Origin: Burkholderia lata
Lineage (GTDB): Bacteria > Pseudomonadota > Gammaproteobacteria > Burkholderiales > Burkholderiaceae
DNA: 64,000 bases
Reading direction: 5' to 3'
Assembly (NCBI RefSeq): GCF_000012945.1
Contig: NC_007510.1
Coordinates: 3,348,001-3,412,000, forward strand
Positions 18,332 through 29,836 of this stretch are shown here, piece by piece. The notes below the pieces were generated by a model. It searched no databases and was not told the origin of the DNA. It saw only the letters and a list, made by a program, of their open reading frames with translations. A program made the translations under genes and the position numbers. Each line of letters begins with the position of its first letter. Position 1 is the stretch's first letter.

Positions 18332-18868
18332 ATGAACACCACGCCTCCCGTCCGGCGCAGCGCCGGCCCCGTCCGCTACATCGTCGCCGCCGTTGTCGTC
18401 GCGGCGATCGCCGTCGCCGGCTTCTTCGCGTTCAACGGCAAGTCCACCGTGCCGGACGCCACGTTCACGCTGCTGTCGGGCCAGAAGGTCTCGACTGCAG
18501 GCGACCTGAAAGGCAAGGTCTATCTCGTGAACTTCTGGGCGACGAGCTGCGCAACCTGCATGCAGGAAATGCCGCAGATGGTCGATACCTATAATCGTTT
18601 CAAGGGTCAGGGGCTGGAATTCGTCGCGGTCGCGATGAACTACGATCCGCCGATGTATGTCGCGAACTACGCGCAGACGCGCCAGCTGCCGTTCAAGGTC
18701 GCGCTCGACGACGGCAGCGTCGCGAAGCAGTTCGGCAACGTGCAGCTCACGCCGACGACCTTCGTCGTCGACAAGGACGGCAAGATCCTGAAGCGCTACG
18801 TCGGCGCACCGCAGTTCGCGGAACTCGACGCGCTGCTCAAGAAGGCACTCGGCAGCAACGCGGCCTGA
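18332..18868 (+). CDS. TlpA/ResA-type membrane-anchored thioredoxin
   Basis: The product has 178 residues. One N-terminal membrane anchor (YIVAAVVVAAIAVAGFFAF) is followed by a periplasmic thioredoxin fold with WATSCATC as the redox-active CxxC motif and the cis-proline segment LTPTTFVVD. TlpA-type proteins reduce or exchange disulfides in periplasmic partners such as cytochrome c or copper chaperones. I prefer the ATG at 18332 (MNTTPPVRR) to the upstream ATG at 18284, because it leaves a normal short cytoplasmic tail; neither has a strong ribosome site. No cytochrome biogenesis genes are adjacent. Confidence 0.85.
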   Translation: MNTTPPVRRSAGPVRYIVAAVVVAAIAVAGFFAFNGKSTVPDATFTLLSGQKVSTAGDLKGKVYLVNFWATSCATCMQEMPQMVDTYNRFKGQGLEFVAVAMNYDPPMYVANYAQTRQLPFKVALDDGSVAKQFGNVQLTPTTFVVDKDGKILKRYVGAPQFAELDALLKKALGSNAA

Positions 18869-18965
18869 GCGCCGCCCGATCCGGCTCGAAGGGCCGCGCG
18901 CCGCGCCCTTCCCCGCACGACGGACCGCACGACCGGGCAACCCGGTTCCGCGGTCCGTTTGCTTT

Positions 18966-20321
<1,356 letters not shown>

Positions 20322-20416
20322 CGTACTCACTTGCTCCTGACGGGCCGCGCGGCGGCAGCGCGCGCGGCGTCGTTGATACCGATCGTGCGCCGATCGGGCG
20401 GGTGGCGGGACGCCGC

Positions 20417-22312
20417 CTAGCGCGAATTCGCCGACTCGGACACGGAGTCCGGATGATGCGTGCGTGCGCGTCGCAGCGTCAAGACGAACAGCGCGCCGCC
20501 CGACGGCGCGTTGCGCGCTGTGAGCGCACCGCCCGCGTCGCTCGCGATCGACGACGAGATCGCAAGGCCGAGCCCAAGCCCGCGCCCCATTTCCTTCGTC
20601 GTGAAGAACGGCTCGAACAGGCGCGGCAGCAGGTCGGGCGCAATGCCGTAGCCGTTGTCGCGCACTTCGACCGCGAGCGTCGCCGCCGACACCGCGATGG
20701 TCACCTCGATCGCCGGCACCGCCACCCCGGCGACCGCATCGAGCGCGTTGCCAAGCAGGTTGATCAGCACCTGCTCGAGGCGCAGATCCTCGCAACGGGC
20801 GACGAGCTCGGGATAGTCGCGCGCCAGGTCGAGCGGCGCATCGTGCGCAGGCGACACGGTCGCGTCCTGCAGCGTCAGCGTGAGCGCGACGCCGCGCATG
20901 CGCTCGTCGAGCAGCGACAGCACGCTGCGCAGCGCGCGCACGACGAGCGCCTGCTCGTTGCGCGGCTTCGCGCGGCCGACGAACAGCTTCAGCTGGTTCG
21001 TGATCTTGCCCATCCGCTCGGTGAGCGCGGCGATCGCCTCGAGGTTTTCGCGCGCGGCCGCCTGCTCGCCGCGGTCGAGCAGCACGCGCGTGTTGTCCGA
21101 GAAGCTGCGCAGCGCCGCGAGCGGCTGGTTCAGTTCGTGTGTGATGCCGGCCGCCATCTGGCCGAGCGCGGCGAGCTTGCTCGCCTGGATCAGTTCGTCG
21201 TGCGCAGCGCGCAGCTCCTGCTCCGCGCGGATCCGGTCGCCGACTTCCTTCTGCAATTGCTCGTTCGCTTCCGACAGGTCGGCCGTGCGCTCCTCGACGC
21301 GCCGGTTCAGTTCCGCATACGCCTGCTGCAACAGCGCGCGGCCGCGGATCATTTCACGCACGCGCGCCCGGCGCATCCGCCAGTAGAACGCAAGCAGCGC
21401 GACCGACACGAAGCCGAAACCCGTGACGATCGTCGCGTTGCGCGCATCGGCGTCGACGGGTGCGATCGGCGCGAGCGTGACGAGCAGCCAGTCGGGCTCG
21501 CCGATCCGGCGCTTGCTCGCGAGGAAGCGCGGCGCGCGCAGGCCAGGGCCGAGGCGCACGATCTCCGCATCGGGGCCGCGCACCTGCTCGATGCGCAGCG
21601 GCAGCGGCGTGACCGGTTGCTGCGCATACTGGCGCGTCTCGTAGATCGACGCGGCGACGGGGCCCGTCAGCGGGCGCAGCGTGTGGTACTTCCAGGCGGG
21701 CACCGACGACAGGAACACGACGCCGTGGTCGTCCGCGACGACGAGCGGCTCGGACGCATCGGCGCCCTGGAACCATTCGAGGTTGAGCTTCACGACGACG
21801 ACACCCGCGATCTTGCCGTCGCGCCACACCGGTTGCGAAATGTAGTAACCGGGATCGCGCGAAATCGTGCCGATCCCGAAGAAGCGGCCGACCTGGCCGT
21901 TCATCGCATCGAGGAAATACGGGCGGAAGCGGTATTCGATCCCGACGAAACTGTCGGGCGCGCGCCAGTTGCTGGCGGCGACGCACAGGCCGTCCGCGCC
22001 GATCACGTAGGTGACGGTCGCGTGCGCGTGTTCGTTGAGGTCTTCGAGATAGCGGTTGACGCGCGCGGTGTAGTCGGCGCGCTTCGGCTCGGCGAGCAGG
22101 TCCTGCACGTACGGATGGCTGCCGAGCAAATAGGGCAGCGATTCGTAGCGGTCGAGCGTGCTCTTCAGCGCGTTGGTGGTGCGGTCGACGCGCACCGCGG
22201 CGTTGCGCTGCAGCTCGGCAACGCCGCGCCGCCAGGTGATCGTCCACGTCAGCGTGCACGCCGCGGCGAGCGCGGCGGCAAGCACGACGAGAATGAGCAG
22301 ACGGCGCGTCAC
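20417..22312 (-). CDS. dctB: C4-dicarboxylate sensor histidine kinase
   Basis: The product has about 631 residues. An N-terminal transmembrane segment (LLILVVLAAALAAACTLTW) precedes a periplasmic PDC-type sensor (RFRPYFLDAMNGQVGRFFGIG, DPGYYISQPV). A second membrane helix and a coiled coil follow, then the HisKA box HELNQPLAALRSFSDN and the ATPase boxes (DNGYG, FTTKEMGRGLGLGL). This is the DctB layout, sensing succinate, fumarate or malate and phosphorylating DctD. I prefer the GTG at 22312, preceded by AGGAAG at 8 bases, over the ATG at 22426, whose first 38 codons look like intergenic sequence. The gene follows dctA and precedes dctD. Confidence 0.93.
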   Translation of the reverse strand: MTRRLLILVVLAAALAAACTLTWTITWRRGVAELQRNAAVRVDRTTNALKSTLDRYESLPYLLGSHPYVQDLLAEPKRADYTARVNRYLEDLNEHAHATVTYVIGADGLCVAASNWRAPDSFVGIEYRFRPYFLDAMNGQVGRFFGIGTISRDPGYYISQPVWRDGKIAGVVVVKLNLEWFQGADASEPLVVADDHGVVFLSSVPAWKYHTLRPLTGPVAASIYETRQYAQQPVTPLPLRIEQVRGPDAEIVRLGPGLRAPRFLASKRRIGEPDWLLVTLAPIAPVDADARNATIVTGFGFVSVALLAFYWRMRRARVREMIRGRALLQQAYAELNRRVEERTADLSEANEQLQKEVGDRIRAEQELRAAHDELIQASKLAALGQMAAGITHELNQPLAALRSFSDNTRVLLDRGEQAAARENLEAIAALTERMGKITNQLKLFVGRAKPRNEQALVVRALRSVLSLLDERMRGVALTLTLQDATVSPAHDAPLDLARDYPELVARCEDLRLEQVLINLLGNALDAVAGVAVPAIEVTIAVSAATLAVEVRDNGYGIAPDLLPRLFEPFFTTKEMGRGLGLGLAISSSIASDAGGALTARNAPSGGALFVLTLRRARTHHPDSVSESANSR

Positions 22313-22430
22313 GGTCGAGGCTTCCTGGCGATGCGGATCGCCTATTGTGTCATAGGCCTCCGCCTCCCTGCCCTGGCCGCCGCGGGCCGTGCGGCCGGCG
22401 GGCGGTGCCGCCGCCTGCTCCTTCATGACG

Positions 22431-23720
22431 TCAGACGCCGGCCGTCTCGGTCGTCGTGACCTCGCCGCCGCCGGTCAGCGCCTGGCGCAGCTTGTTGCGG
22501 TCGAGTTCCTTCTCCCAGGCCGACACGACGACCGTCGCGACGCCGTTGCCGACGATGTTGGTCAGCGCACGGCACTCGCTCATGAAGCGGTCGATACCGA
22601 GGATCAGCACCATGCCCGACAGCGGGATCGTCGGCACGACGGCCAGCGTCGCAGCGAGCGTGATGAAGCCCGCGCCCGTGACGCCGCTCGCACCCTTCGA
22701 TGTCAGCATCGCGACGGCCAGCAGCGTGAGCTGCTGCATCCACGTCAGCTCGATGTTGGTCGCCTGCGCGATGAACAGCACGGCCATCGTCATGTAGATG
22801 TTGGTGCCGTCGAGGTTGAACGAATAGCCGGTCGGCACGACGAGGCCGACGACCGAACGCGAGCAGCCTGCCTTCTCGAGCTTTTCCATCAGTTGCGGCA
22901 GCGCGGCTTCCGACGAGCTCGTGCCGAGCACGATCAGCAGCTCTTCCTTGATGTACGACACGAAGCGGATGATCGAAAAGCCCGTGAAGCGCGCGATCGT
23001 GCCGAGCACGACGAGCACGAACACGACCGACGTCAGGTAGAACGTGCCGATCAGCTTGAGCAGCGGCACCAGCGAGCCGACGCCGTACTTGCCGATCGTG
23101 AACGCCATCGCGCCGAATGCGCCGATCGGTGCGAGCTTCGTGACGATGTGCACGATGCCGAACAGCACGCGCGTGAGGCCGTCGATAAAGTCGGTGACGA
23201 CCTTGCCGCGCTCGCCGAGGTGCGCGAGCACGCTGCCGAACAGCAGTGCGATCAGCAGGATCTGCAGGATTTCACCCTGCGCGAACGCATCGACCATCGT
23301 GTTCGGGATGATGTGCATCAGGAAGTCGACCGTCGACTGCCCGTGCGCCTTCGCCGCGTACGACGCGACGGCCTTGCCGTCGAGCGTCGCCGGATCGATG
23401 TTGAAGCCGACGCCCGGACGCAGGATGTGCGTGGCCGCGAGGCCGAGCAGCAGCGCGAAGGTCGACACGATCTCGAAGTACAGCAGCGCCTTGCCGCCGA
23501 CGCGGCCCACCTTCTTCATGTCCTCCATGCCGGCGATGCCGGTAACGACCGTACAGAAGATGATCGGGCCGATCACCATCTTGATCAGCTTGATGAAGCC
23601 GTCGCCGAGCGGCTTCATGTCGGTGGCGAGCGCCGGATAGTAGTGGCCGAGGATCACGCCGACGATGATGGCGAAGATCACCTGCACATAGAGCACTTTG
23701 TAGAAGGGTTTCTTCTTCAC
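22431..23720 (-). CDS. dctA: C4-dicarboxylate:cation symporter
   Basis: The 429-residue member of the DAACS (SLC1-like) family spans the family's usual length. Signature regions: [18 protein letters not shown], the re-entrant loop [24 protein letters not shown] (TM7, cation site) and [12 protein letters not shown] plus [16 protein letters not shown] (TM8). It imports succinate, fumarate and malate with protons or sodium. The start is GTG at 23720 with AGGAA 6 bases upstream and matches the length of known DctA; an upstream ATG would add 21 non-conserved residues. Transcription should come from the sigma-54 promoter at 23928-23944, leaving a leader of about 200 bases. Confidence 0.96.
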   Translation of the reverse strand: MKKKPFYKVLYVQVIFAIIVGVILGHYYPALATDMKPLGDGFIKLIKMVIGPIIFCTVVTGIAGMEDMKKVGRVGGKALLYFEIVSTFALLLGLAATHILRPGVGFNIDPATLDGKAVASYAAKAHGQSTVDFLMHIIPNTMVDAFAQGEILQILLIALLFGSVLAHLGERGKVVTDFIDGLTRVLFGIVHIVTKLAPIGAFGAMAFTIGKYGVGSLVPLLKLIGTFYLTSVVFVLVVLGTIARFTGFSIIRFVSYIKEELLIVLGTSSSEAALPQLMEKLEKAGCSRSVVGLVVPTGYSFNLDGTNIYMTMAVLFIAQATNIELTWMQQLTLLAVAMLTSKGASGVTGAGFITLAATLAVVPTIPLSGMVLILGIDRFMSECRALTNIVGNGVATVVVSAWEKELDRNKLRQALTGGGEVTTTETAGV

Positions 23721-23927
23721 GATGGTTCCTGCAGAAGTAGATGAGCCGATTGAAACGGCGTCACGCGCGCGGACGAATGTCACAGGGGAAGATTCACTCG
23801 CCCGCGCGGCTGCCGTGCCGCAACAAGCGATGCCTCAGGACGTCCGGAGGGGGAGGAAGGCAGTGGTCATCGATTGTCTCCTTGCTTGCTGTAGTAGTTC
23901 GGCCGGGGGATGGCCGTGCCTTTTATA

Positions 23928-23944
23928 TTGCAAGGTCGATGCCA
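23928..23944 (-). promoter_or_regulatory. Sigma-54 promoter of dctA
   Basis: On the minus strand this reads TGGCATCGACCTTGCAA, with GG and GC separated by exactly 10 bases and close to the TGGCACG-N4-TTGCW consensus. It lies about 210 bases before the dctA start in the correct orientation, in a locus that encodes the sigma-54 activator DctD. Confidence 0.85.
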
Positions 23945-24003
23945 GGTTCCCGGAACCCGTCAAACCTTTGTTTTCATTGTATTTCTCATAATGCGACAGG
24001 CAA

Positions 24004-24027
24004 GGAAATCCGGGATTCCGGATTTCC
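24004..24027. promoter_or_regulatory. Perfect dyad upstream of the dctA promoter, candidate DctD site
   Basis: GGAAATCCGG-GATT-CCGGATTTCC, two perfect 10-base arms, is centred about 70 bases upstream of the -24 element, the usual position of an enhancer for an NtrC-type activator. The CCGGATT core resembles the half-sites described for rhizobial DctD. It is also just downstream of actP, so a role in termination cannot be excluded. Confidence 0.6.
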
Positions 24028-24035
24028 GGAAAATA

Positions 24036-24057
24036 TCCGTCCGGCGATCCGGACGGA
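24036..24057 (-). terminator. Probable terminator of the yjcH-actP operon
   Basis: Perfect 9-bp stem (TCCGTCCGG / CCGGACGGA) with a 4-base loop 21 bases after the actP stop, followed on the minus strand by ATATTTTCC. Confidence 0.6.
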
Positions 24058-24078
24058 CAAGCACATTCATCAGATGAA

Positions 24079-25773
24079 TCAGTGCTGCACGGCGCGGCCG
24101 GCCAGCACGCCCGTCTGCGCGTAGAACTCCTGCTGCGCGAAGGCCTCGCGCTCGCGCCGCGCACGCTCGCCGCGATCCGCGAGCGAGCCGACGACGATCC
24201 CGATGAACGCAAGCGGCACCGACACGAGCGCCGGGTTGTCGAGGAACACCGGCGCGTGCGCGTGGTGCAGCACGTCGACCCACACCGACTTCGACAGCAC
24301 CGTGAGCGTGACCGCCGACACAAGGCCGAGGCTGCCGCCGAGCACCGCGCCGCGCGTCGTCATCCCGCGCCAGAAGATCGACATCGCGAGCACCGGGAAA
24401 TTGGCGCTCGCGGCCACCGCCGCGACGAGGCCGACCATGAACGCGACGTTCACGTGCTCGAACAGGATCGACAGCCCGATCGCGACCGCCGACAGCACGA
24501 TCGTCGCCGCGCGCGAGATGCGCATCTCGACGCGTTCGTCGGGCTTGCCGCGCGCCCACATCTGCGCATACAGGTCGTGCGAGATCGTCGTCGCGCCGGC
24601 GAGCGTCAGGCCCGCGACCACCGCGAGGATCGTCGCGAACGTGACGGCCGCGATGAAGCCGTAGAACCAGTTCCCGCCGACCGCCTGCGCAAGCTTCACC
24701 GCGACCATGTTCGAGCCGCCGAGCAGGTCGTGCGTCAGGTTGAACGTGCCGTTCGCGCCGAGCTTGAAGAACTCCGGATGCTGCGCGAGCAGCACGATCG
24801 CCGAGAAGCCGATCACGAAGGTCAGCAGGTAGAAGTAGCCGATGAAGCCGGTCGCGTAGAGCACCGACTTGCGCGCCTCCTTCGCGTTCGGCACCGTGAA
24901 GAAGCGCATCAGGATGTGCGGGAAGCCGGCCGTGCCGAACATCAGCGCGATCCCGAGCGACAGCGCGTTGGCCGGATCGCGGATCAGCTTGCCCGGGCCC
25001 ATGATCGACAGCGCGCCCGGATGCACGGCCACCGCGCGGCGGAACATCTCGTCGATGCTGAAGCCGAATTCGCCGAGCGCGAGCACGACGAGCAGCGTTG
25101 CGCCGCACAGCAGCAGCACGGCCTTGATCACCTGCACCCAGGTGGTCGCGGTCATCCCGCCGAAGAACACGTAGACGACCATCAGCACGCCGACGATCAG
25201 CTCGGCCGTGCCGTACGACAGCCCGAACAGCAGCTGGATCAGCTTGCCCGCGCCGACCATCTGCACGACGAGGTACAGCACGACGATGGTCAGCGAATTC
25301 GCGGACGTCAGCAGCCGGATCGGCCGCTGCGCGAAGCGGTACGCAACGACGTCGACGAACGTGAACTTGCCGAGGTTGCGCAGCGGTTCGGCGATCAGGA
25401 ACATCACGAACGGCCAGCCGACCAGAAAGCCGATCGAGTAGATCAGCCCGTCGAAGCCGAACATGAACACCATCCCGGACAGCCCGAGGAACGACGCGGC
25501 CGACATGTAGTCGCCCGCGATCGCGAGCCCGTTCTGCAGCCCGGTGATGCCGCCGCCGGCCGTGTAGAAGTCGCGCGTCGAGCGTGTGCGCCGTGCGGCC
25601 CAGCGCGTGAGCGCGAGCGTCGCGAACACGAACGCGAAGAACATCCCGATCGCGACCGGGTTCAGTTCGACCTTGTCGGGCATCGGGCCCGCGACCGATA
25701 CGGCATGCGCGGCGGAAGAAGCGAGAGCGAAGGGAACAGCAAGCGCGCCGGGCGCGATCGAGAGTCGTCGCAT
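24079..25773 (-). CDS. actP: Cation/acetate symporter (SSS family)
   Basis: The product has 564 residues with an N-terminal hydrophobic leader and about 13 membrane segments. SSS-family signatures include [53 protein letters not shown] and [19 protein letters not shown]. ActP imports acetate and other short monocarboxylates with a cation. The start at 25773 (MRRLSIAPG) has GGAGG 6 bases upstream and lies 11 bases beyond the yjcH stop; longer in-frame starts overlap yjcH and are unlikely. The gene pair matches the E. coli yjcH-actP arrangement, without acs nearby. Confidence 0.93.
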   Translation of the reverse strand: MRRLSIAPGALAVPFALASSAAHAVSVAGPMPDKVELNPVAIGMFFAFVFATLALTRWAARRTRSTRDFYTAGGGITGLQNGLAIAGDYMSAASFLGLSGMVFMFGFDGLIYSIGFLVGWPFVMFLIAEPLRNLGKFTFVDVVAYRFAQRPIRLLTSANSLTIVVLYLVVQMVGAGKLIQLLFGLSYGTAELIVGVLMVVYVFFGGMTATTWVQVIKAVLLLCGATLLVVLALGEFGFSIDEMFRRAVAVHPGALSIMGPGKLIRDPANALSLGIALMFGTAGFPHILMRFFTVPNAKEARKSVLYATGFIGYFYLLTFVIGFSAIVLLAQHPEFFKLGANGTFNLTHDLLGGSNMVAVKLAQAVGGNWFYGFIAAVTFATILAVVAGLTLAGATTISHDLYAQMWARGKPDERVEMRISRAATIVLSAVAIGLSILFEHVNVAFMVGLVAAVAASANFPVLAMSIFWRGMTTRGAVLGGSLGLVSAVTLTVLSKSVWVDVLHHAHAPVFLDNPALVSVPLAFIGIVVGSLADRGERARREREAFAQQEFYAQTGVLAGRAVQH

Positions 25774-25784
25774 GTCGGCCTCCG

Positions 25785-26090
25785 TCACGAACGCTGCAGG
25801 ATCGCGTCGACGCGGCGGTCGAACGCACGGTTCGCGCGCAGCACATAGCACGCGGTCAGGCTGATCGCGACCAGGATGATCGCGACGCCGGTGGCGATCC
25901 CGACCGTCGTCGTCGCGCCGCGGTACAGCGGCGCCGCGAGCACATGCGGCGCGAGCGCGACGAGCAGGATGAAGCCGTAGTACGTGGCGATCATCAGCGC
26001 CGTCAGCGTGAAGCTGAAGCGGCGCCGCGCACGCACGAGTTGCTGGTAGTCACGGCGCGCCGTGACCGATTCGATGACGGAAAGCTCCAT
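25785..26090 (-). CDS. yjcH: DUF485 membrane protein, ActP partner
   Basis: The 101-residue protein has two hydrophobic segments ([21 protein letters not shown] and [22 protein letters not shown]) and a charged C terminus, typical of the DUF485/YjcH family. These small proteins are almost always encoded directly before a solute:sodium symporter. The ATG has GGAG 5 bases upstream and is the first gene of the operon with actP. Confidence 0.92.
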   Translation of the reverse strand: MELSVIESVTARRDYQQLVRARRRFSFTLTALMIATYYGFILLVALAPHVLAAPLYRGATTTVGIATGVAIILVAISLTACYVLRANRAFDRRVDAILQRS

Positions 26091-26211
26091 GGTGTCTCCA
26101 TTTCCTCCTCGTCATTGCGAGGGGTGTCTTGTGGATGGATGGCGCGTCTACCGATCCGCCCGCGCCGCGGCGGTGCAATGCGATGTGTCCTGCCCGTGTG
26201 TGGGCTTGCGT

Positions 26212-27417
26212 TCAGACCACGCGATCCGCCCGCAACCGCGCGACCTCGTCGGCCGACATCCCGAGCCAGCCGCCGAGCACCGCATCCGTATCGGCGCCGA
26301 GCACCGGCGGCGCACCACGCACCGGCAGCCGCGCGCCGTCGAACCGATACGGCGGCGCAAGCACGTCGACGCCACCCGCGACCGGATGCGGCTGCCGCGT
26401 GACGAGCCCCGCGCTCGTCGCGCGTTCCGACTTCAGCGCTTCGTGCAGCCCGAGCACTTCGCCGCACGGAATGCCCGCATCGGCGAGCGCCGCGAGCAAC
26501 GTCGCGCGCGACCGGCGCGCGAGTTCGCCGCGAATCTCGGGCAGCAGTTCAGCGCGGTTTTCCGAACGGCCGAGGTTGGTCTTGTAGCGCGCGTCGGCCG
26601 CGAGATCGGGCCGCTCGATCGCGTCGCAAAAGCGCGCGAACTGCGTGTTGTTGCCGACCGTGATCACGAGCGGGCCGTCGGCCGCGTCGAACACGCCGTA
26701 CGGCACGATCGACGGATGCGCGTTGCCGTAGCGCGGCGGGTCCTCGCCCATCAGCAGCGCGTCGAGCCCGTAGTACGCGGTGATCATCAGCCCGCAATCG
26801 AACAGCGCCATCTCGATGCGCCGCCCGCGCCCCGTCGCATGGCGCTCGTACAGCGCGGCGAGGATCGCCTGCGCCGAATACATGCCGGTGAACAGGTCGA
26901 CCGCCGCGACGCCGAACTTCAGCGGCGGCTGGCCGGCCTCGCCGTTCAGCGCCATCAGCCCGGCCTCGCCCTGCACGACGAGGTCGTAGCCGGGCCGCGC
27001 GGCCTCGGCGCCCGAACGGTCGTAGCCGGAAATCGCGCAGTGCACGAGGCGCGGGTTCAACTCGGACAGCGCGTCGTAGCCGAGCCCGAGCTTTTCCGCG
27101 CCGCCGAACTTGAAGTTGTGAAGCACCACGTCGGCCTGCGCGGCCAGCTCGCGTGCGAGCCGCTGCCCTGCTTCGGTCTGCAGGTCGAGACAGATCGAGC
27201 GCTTGCTGCGGTTCACGCTGTTGAAGTAGGTCGTTTCGGTGTCGCCGATCCGCAGGCCCCAGTCGCGCGTGTCGTCGCCGCGCGCCGGATGCTCGACCTT
27301 GATCACTTCCGCGCCGAAGTCGGCGAGCACCATCGCGCACCACGGGCCCGCGAGCACGCGCGAGAAATCGAGCACCTTCACGCCGGCCAGCGGCAATGCG
27401 CGCGATTCGTTCGTCAT
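26212..27417 (-). CDS. CaiB/BaiF family CoA transferase
   Basis: The 401-residue family III CoA transferase begins with LAGVKVLDFSRVLAGPWCAM and contains ADFGAEVIKVEHP, the segment DVVLHNFKFG, GYDLVVQGEAGLMALNGE with the catalytic-region Asp in KFGVAAVDLFTGMYSAQAI, and LFDCGLMITAYYGLDALL. These enzymes move CoA between carboxylic acids. It is the last gene of a four-gene minus-strand series with two acyl-CoA dehydrogenases and a FadB-type fusion, so it probably activates the pathway's substrate. The start at 27417 has GGAGGAG upstream; an ATG 5 codons earlier overlaps that site. Confidence 0.92.
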   Translation of the reverse strand: MTNESRALPLAGVKVLDFSRVLAGPWCAMVLADFGAEVIKVEHPARGDDTRDWGLRIGDTETTYFNSVNRSKRSICLDLQTEAGQRLARELAAQADVVLHNFKFGGAEKLGLGYDALSELNPRLVHCAISGYDRSGAEAARPGYDLVVQGEAGLMALNGEAGQPPLKFGVAAVDLFTGMYSAQAILAALYERHATGRGRRIEMALFDCGLMITAYYGLDALLMGEDPPRYGNAHPSIVPYGVFDAADGPLVITVGNNTQFARFCDAIERPDLAADARYKTNLGRSENRAELLPEIRGELARRSRATLLAALADAGIPCGEVLGLHEALKSERATSAGLVTRQPHPVAGGVDVLAPPYRFDGARLPVRGAPPVLGADTDAVLGGWLGMSADEVARLRADRVV

Positions 27418-27447
27418 CCTTGTCTCCTCCATTCGCGTGATTTGCTT

Positions 27448-28584
27448 TTACTGTTTCGACAGCGCGATGTAGCGCGCGAGATGGTGATCCTCGTCGCCGA
27501 GCTGGTGATCGATCATCACGAGGCGCTTCGCGTAGTGCGACAGCGGCAGCTCCCACGTCATCCCGATCCCGCCGTGCAACTGGATGCTCTCCTCGGCAAC
27601 GAGCGTGCCGATCCGGCCGATCGTGACCTTCGCCGCCGCCAGCACGCGTTCGCGCACCGCGCGCGGCGCATCGAGCTGCGCGGCCGCGTTGATCACGGCC
27701 GAGCGCGCCTGCTCGACTTCGAGCAGCAGGTCGGACATCCGGTGCTGCAGCGCCTGGAAGCTGCCGATCGGCAAGCCGAACTGCTTGCGCGTGCGCAGGT
27801 AGTCGAGCGTGTACTCCTTCGCGACGTCCATCGCGCCGAGCGCCTCCGCCGACAGTGCGAGCAGCCCGTAGCCGAGCACGCGTTCGAGCAGCTCGGTGCC
27901 CGCTTCACCATCGTGCGCGCCGAGCGCGGCATCGGCCGGCAGCGCGACGCGCTCGAAGCGCACTTCGGCCGCGCGGCCGCCGTCGATCTTTTTGTAGTCG
28001 CGCAGCGACACGCCCGGCGCGTCGGCCGGCACGACGAACAGGCCGATGCCGGCCGCATCGTCGTCGTGACCCGACACACGCGCGCTGACGACGAAGAACG
28101 CTGCCTGAGCGGCCTGGTCGACAACACCCTTCGCGCCCGTCAGCACCCAGCCGTCGCTCGAGCGTTCGGCGCGCGTGCGCACGGTCGTCAGTTCGTAGTG
28201 CGAGCCCGGCTCGTCATGCGCGAACGCGGCGCTCGCGCTGCCGTCGATCAGCGCGGCCAGCCGGTCGCGATGCGCAGCGCCACCGGCGAGCGACAGCGCA
28301 CGGCCCGCGAGCAGCGCGCCGAGGAACGGCTCGACGACGAGCCCGCGCCCAAGGCATTCGAACACCACGGCGATGTCGAAACCCGCGCCGCCGAACCCGC
28401 CGTCGGCTTCGGGAAACAGCGCGCCGACGGTGCCAAGTTCGGCAAAGCGCTGCCACATCGCGCGATCGAACCCTTCGGCCGACTGCGCGATGCGATCGCG
28501 CACCGGGAACGCGTACTGTTCGGCGATGAAGCGGTTCAACGTATCCGCCAGCATCCGGCGGTCTTCTGTGTGCTGGAAATCCAT
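27448..28584 (-). CDS. Acyl-CoA dehydrogenase (small-subunit-like, PimD type)
   Basis: The 378-residue protein has the acyl-CoA dehydrogenase fold: N-terminal helices with PEADGGFGGAGFDIAVVFE, a central beta domain (GWVLTGAKGVVDQAA), and the C-terminal domain RKQFGLPIGSFQALQHRMSD and ESIQLHGGIGMTWELPLSHYAKR. The glycine-rich GGIGMTWE segment holds the region of the catalytic base. It begins 14 bases after the other dehydrogenase ends. Paired ACADs next to a FadB-type protein resemble pimC-pimD of the pimelate pathway; the substrate is not shown by the sequence. Confidence 0.9.
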   Translation of the reverse strand: MDFQHTEDRRMLADTLNRFIAEQYAFPVRDRIAQSAEGFDRAMWQRFAELGTVGALFPEADGGFGGAGFDIAVVFECLGRGLVVEPFLGALLAGRALSLAGGAAHRDRLAALIDGSASAAFAHDEPGSHYELTTVRTRAERSSDGWVLTGAKGVVDQAAQAAFFVVSARVSGHDDDAAGIGLFVVPADAPGVSLRDYKKIDGGRAAEVRFERVALPADAALGAHDGEAGTELLERVLGYGLLALSAEALGAMDVAKEYTLDYLRTRKQFGLPIGSFQALQHRMSDLLLEVEQARSAVINAAAQLDAPRAVRERVLAAAKVTIGRIGTLVAEESIQLHGGIGMTWELPLSHYAKRLVMIDHQLGDEDHHLARYIALSKQ

Positions 28585-28598
28585 CGTCGCGTCCCTCG

Positions 28599-29807
28599 TT
28601 ACAGCCCGAGCATCATCTTCGCGATGATGTTCTTCTGGATCTCGTTCGAGCCGCCGAAGATCGACAGCTTCCGGTTGTTGAAATACTGCTGCGCGGCGCT
28701 CGCGGCTTCGTCCGGGCCGACCGGCTCGCCGTCGTAGTCGCCGTCGAGTGCTTCCTCGACGAACGGCTGCGCGTACGGCCCCATCGCGCGGCGCATCAGC
28801 GCGGTGATCTCCTGGCGGATCTGCGTGCCGCGAATCTTCAGCATCGAGCTTTCCGCACCGGGCGCGCCGCCGCCCGCGACCGCGGCCAGCACGCGCAGGT
28901 TCGTCGTGCGCATGTTCTCGAGTTCGATCTCGACCCGCGCGACGCGCGCCGCGAAGAACGGATCGTCCGCGAGCGGCCGGCCGTTCTTCTTGACCTTCGC
29001 GGCCACCGCGCGCAGCCGGTCGAGCGCGGCCGTCGAGAAGCCGATTCCGGCGATGTTGGTGCGCTCGTACGTGAGCAAGTATTTCGCGTAGGTCCAGCCG
29101 CGGTTCTCTTCGCCGACGAGGTTGGCCGCCGGCACGCGCACGTCGGTGAAGAACACCTCGTTCACCTCGTGCTCGCCGTCGAGCGTGATGATCGGGCGCA
29201 CTTCGACACCCGGCGTGTTCATGTCGATCAGCAGGAAGCTGATGCCTTCCTGCTTGCGCACGTCGGTCGCGGTGCGCACGAGGCAGAAGATCATGTTCGC
29301 GTAGTGGCCGAGCGTGGTCCACGTCTTCTGGCCGTTCACGAGGTAGTGCTCGCCTTGCGCGTCGATGCCGCGCACCGCGGTCGTCTTCACCGCCGCGAGG
29401 TCGGAACCGGCGCCTGGCTCCGAGTAGCCCTGGCACCACCAGTCGGTGCCGTCGAGGATGCGCGGCAGCCAGTGGCGCTGCTGCGCTTCGTTGCCGTACT
29501 TGATCAGCACGGGGCCGAGCATGTTCACGCCGAACGGCACGATGCGCGGCGCACCCGCGAGCGCGCATTCGTTGTCGAACAGGAACTTCTGCGCGACGCT
29601 CCAGCCAGGGCCGCCGTATTCGCGCGGCCAGTGGCTCGCGAGCCAGCCGCGCGCGTTGAGGATGGCATGCCATTCGCGCATGTCGTCGCGCGTGAGATGC
29701 AGGCCGCCCTTCACCTGGCGCGCGATGCGCGCGGGCAGTTCGGCTTGCAGGAAGCGCTGCACTTCCGTGCGGAAGGCTTCCTCTTCAGGAGTGAAATTGA
29801 GGTCCAT
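28599..29807 (-). CDS. Acyl-CoA dehydrogenase (large-subunit-like, PimC type)
   Basis: The 402-residue protein starts with MDLNFTPEEEAFRTEVQRFL. It carries the FAD/substrate segment CQGYSEPGAGSDLAAVKT, GEHYLVNGQKTWTTLGHYA, and the C-terminal NNRKLSIFGGSNEIQKNIIAK (FAD-binding FGGSNEIQ). The enzyme would introduce the alpha-beta double bond into an acyl-CoA. It lies between the FadB-like gene (29 bases) and the second dehydrogenase (14 bases). Probably acts as a heteromer with its neighbour, by analogy with PimC/PimD. Confidence 0.92.
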   Translation of the reverse strand: MDLNFTPEEEAFRTEVQRFLQAELPARIARQVKGGLHLTRDDMREWHAILNARGWLASHWPREYGGPGWSVAQKFLFDNECALAGAPRIVPFGVNMLGPVLIKYGNEAQQRHWLPRILDGTDWWCQGYSEPGAGSDLAAVKTTAVRGIDAQGEHYLVNGQKTWTTLGHYANMIFCLVRTATDVRKQEGISFLLIDMNTPGVEVRPIITLDGEHEVNEVFFTDVRVPAANLVGEENRGWTYAKYLLTYERTNIAGIGFSTAALDRLRAVAAKVKKNGRPLADDPFFAARVARVEIELENMRTTNLRVLAAVAGGGAPGAESSMLKIRGTQIRQEITALMRRAMGPYAQPFVEEALDGDYDGEPVGPDEAASAAQQYFNNRKLSIFGGSNEIQKNIIAKMMLGL

Positions 29808-29836
29808 CTTCGGTCCGTGGCGAATGCGGTGGGCGT

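Noticed and set aside
24082..25848. 588-codon plus-strand frame opposite actP
   Set aside because: Shadow of the symporter gene, with the low-complexity Arg/His composition typical of antisense frames in this genome.
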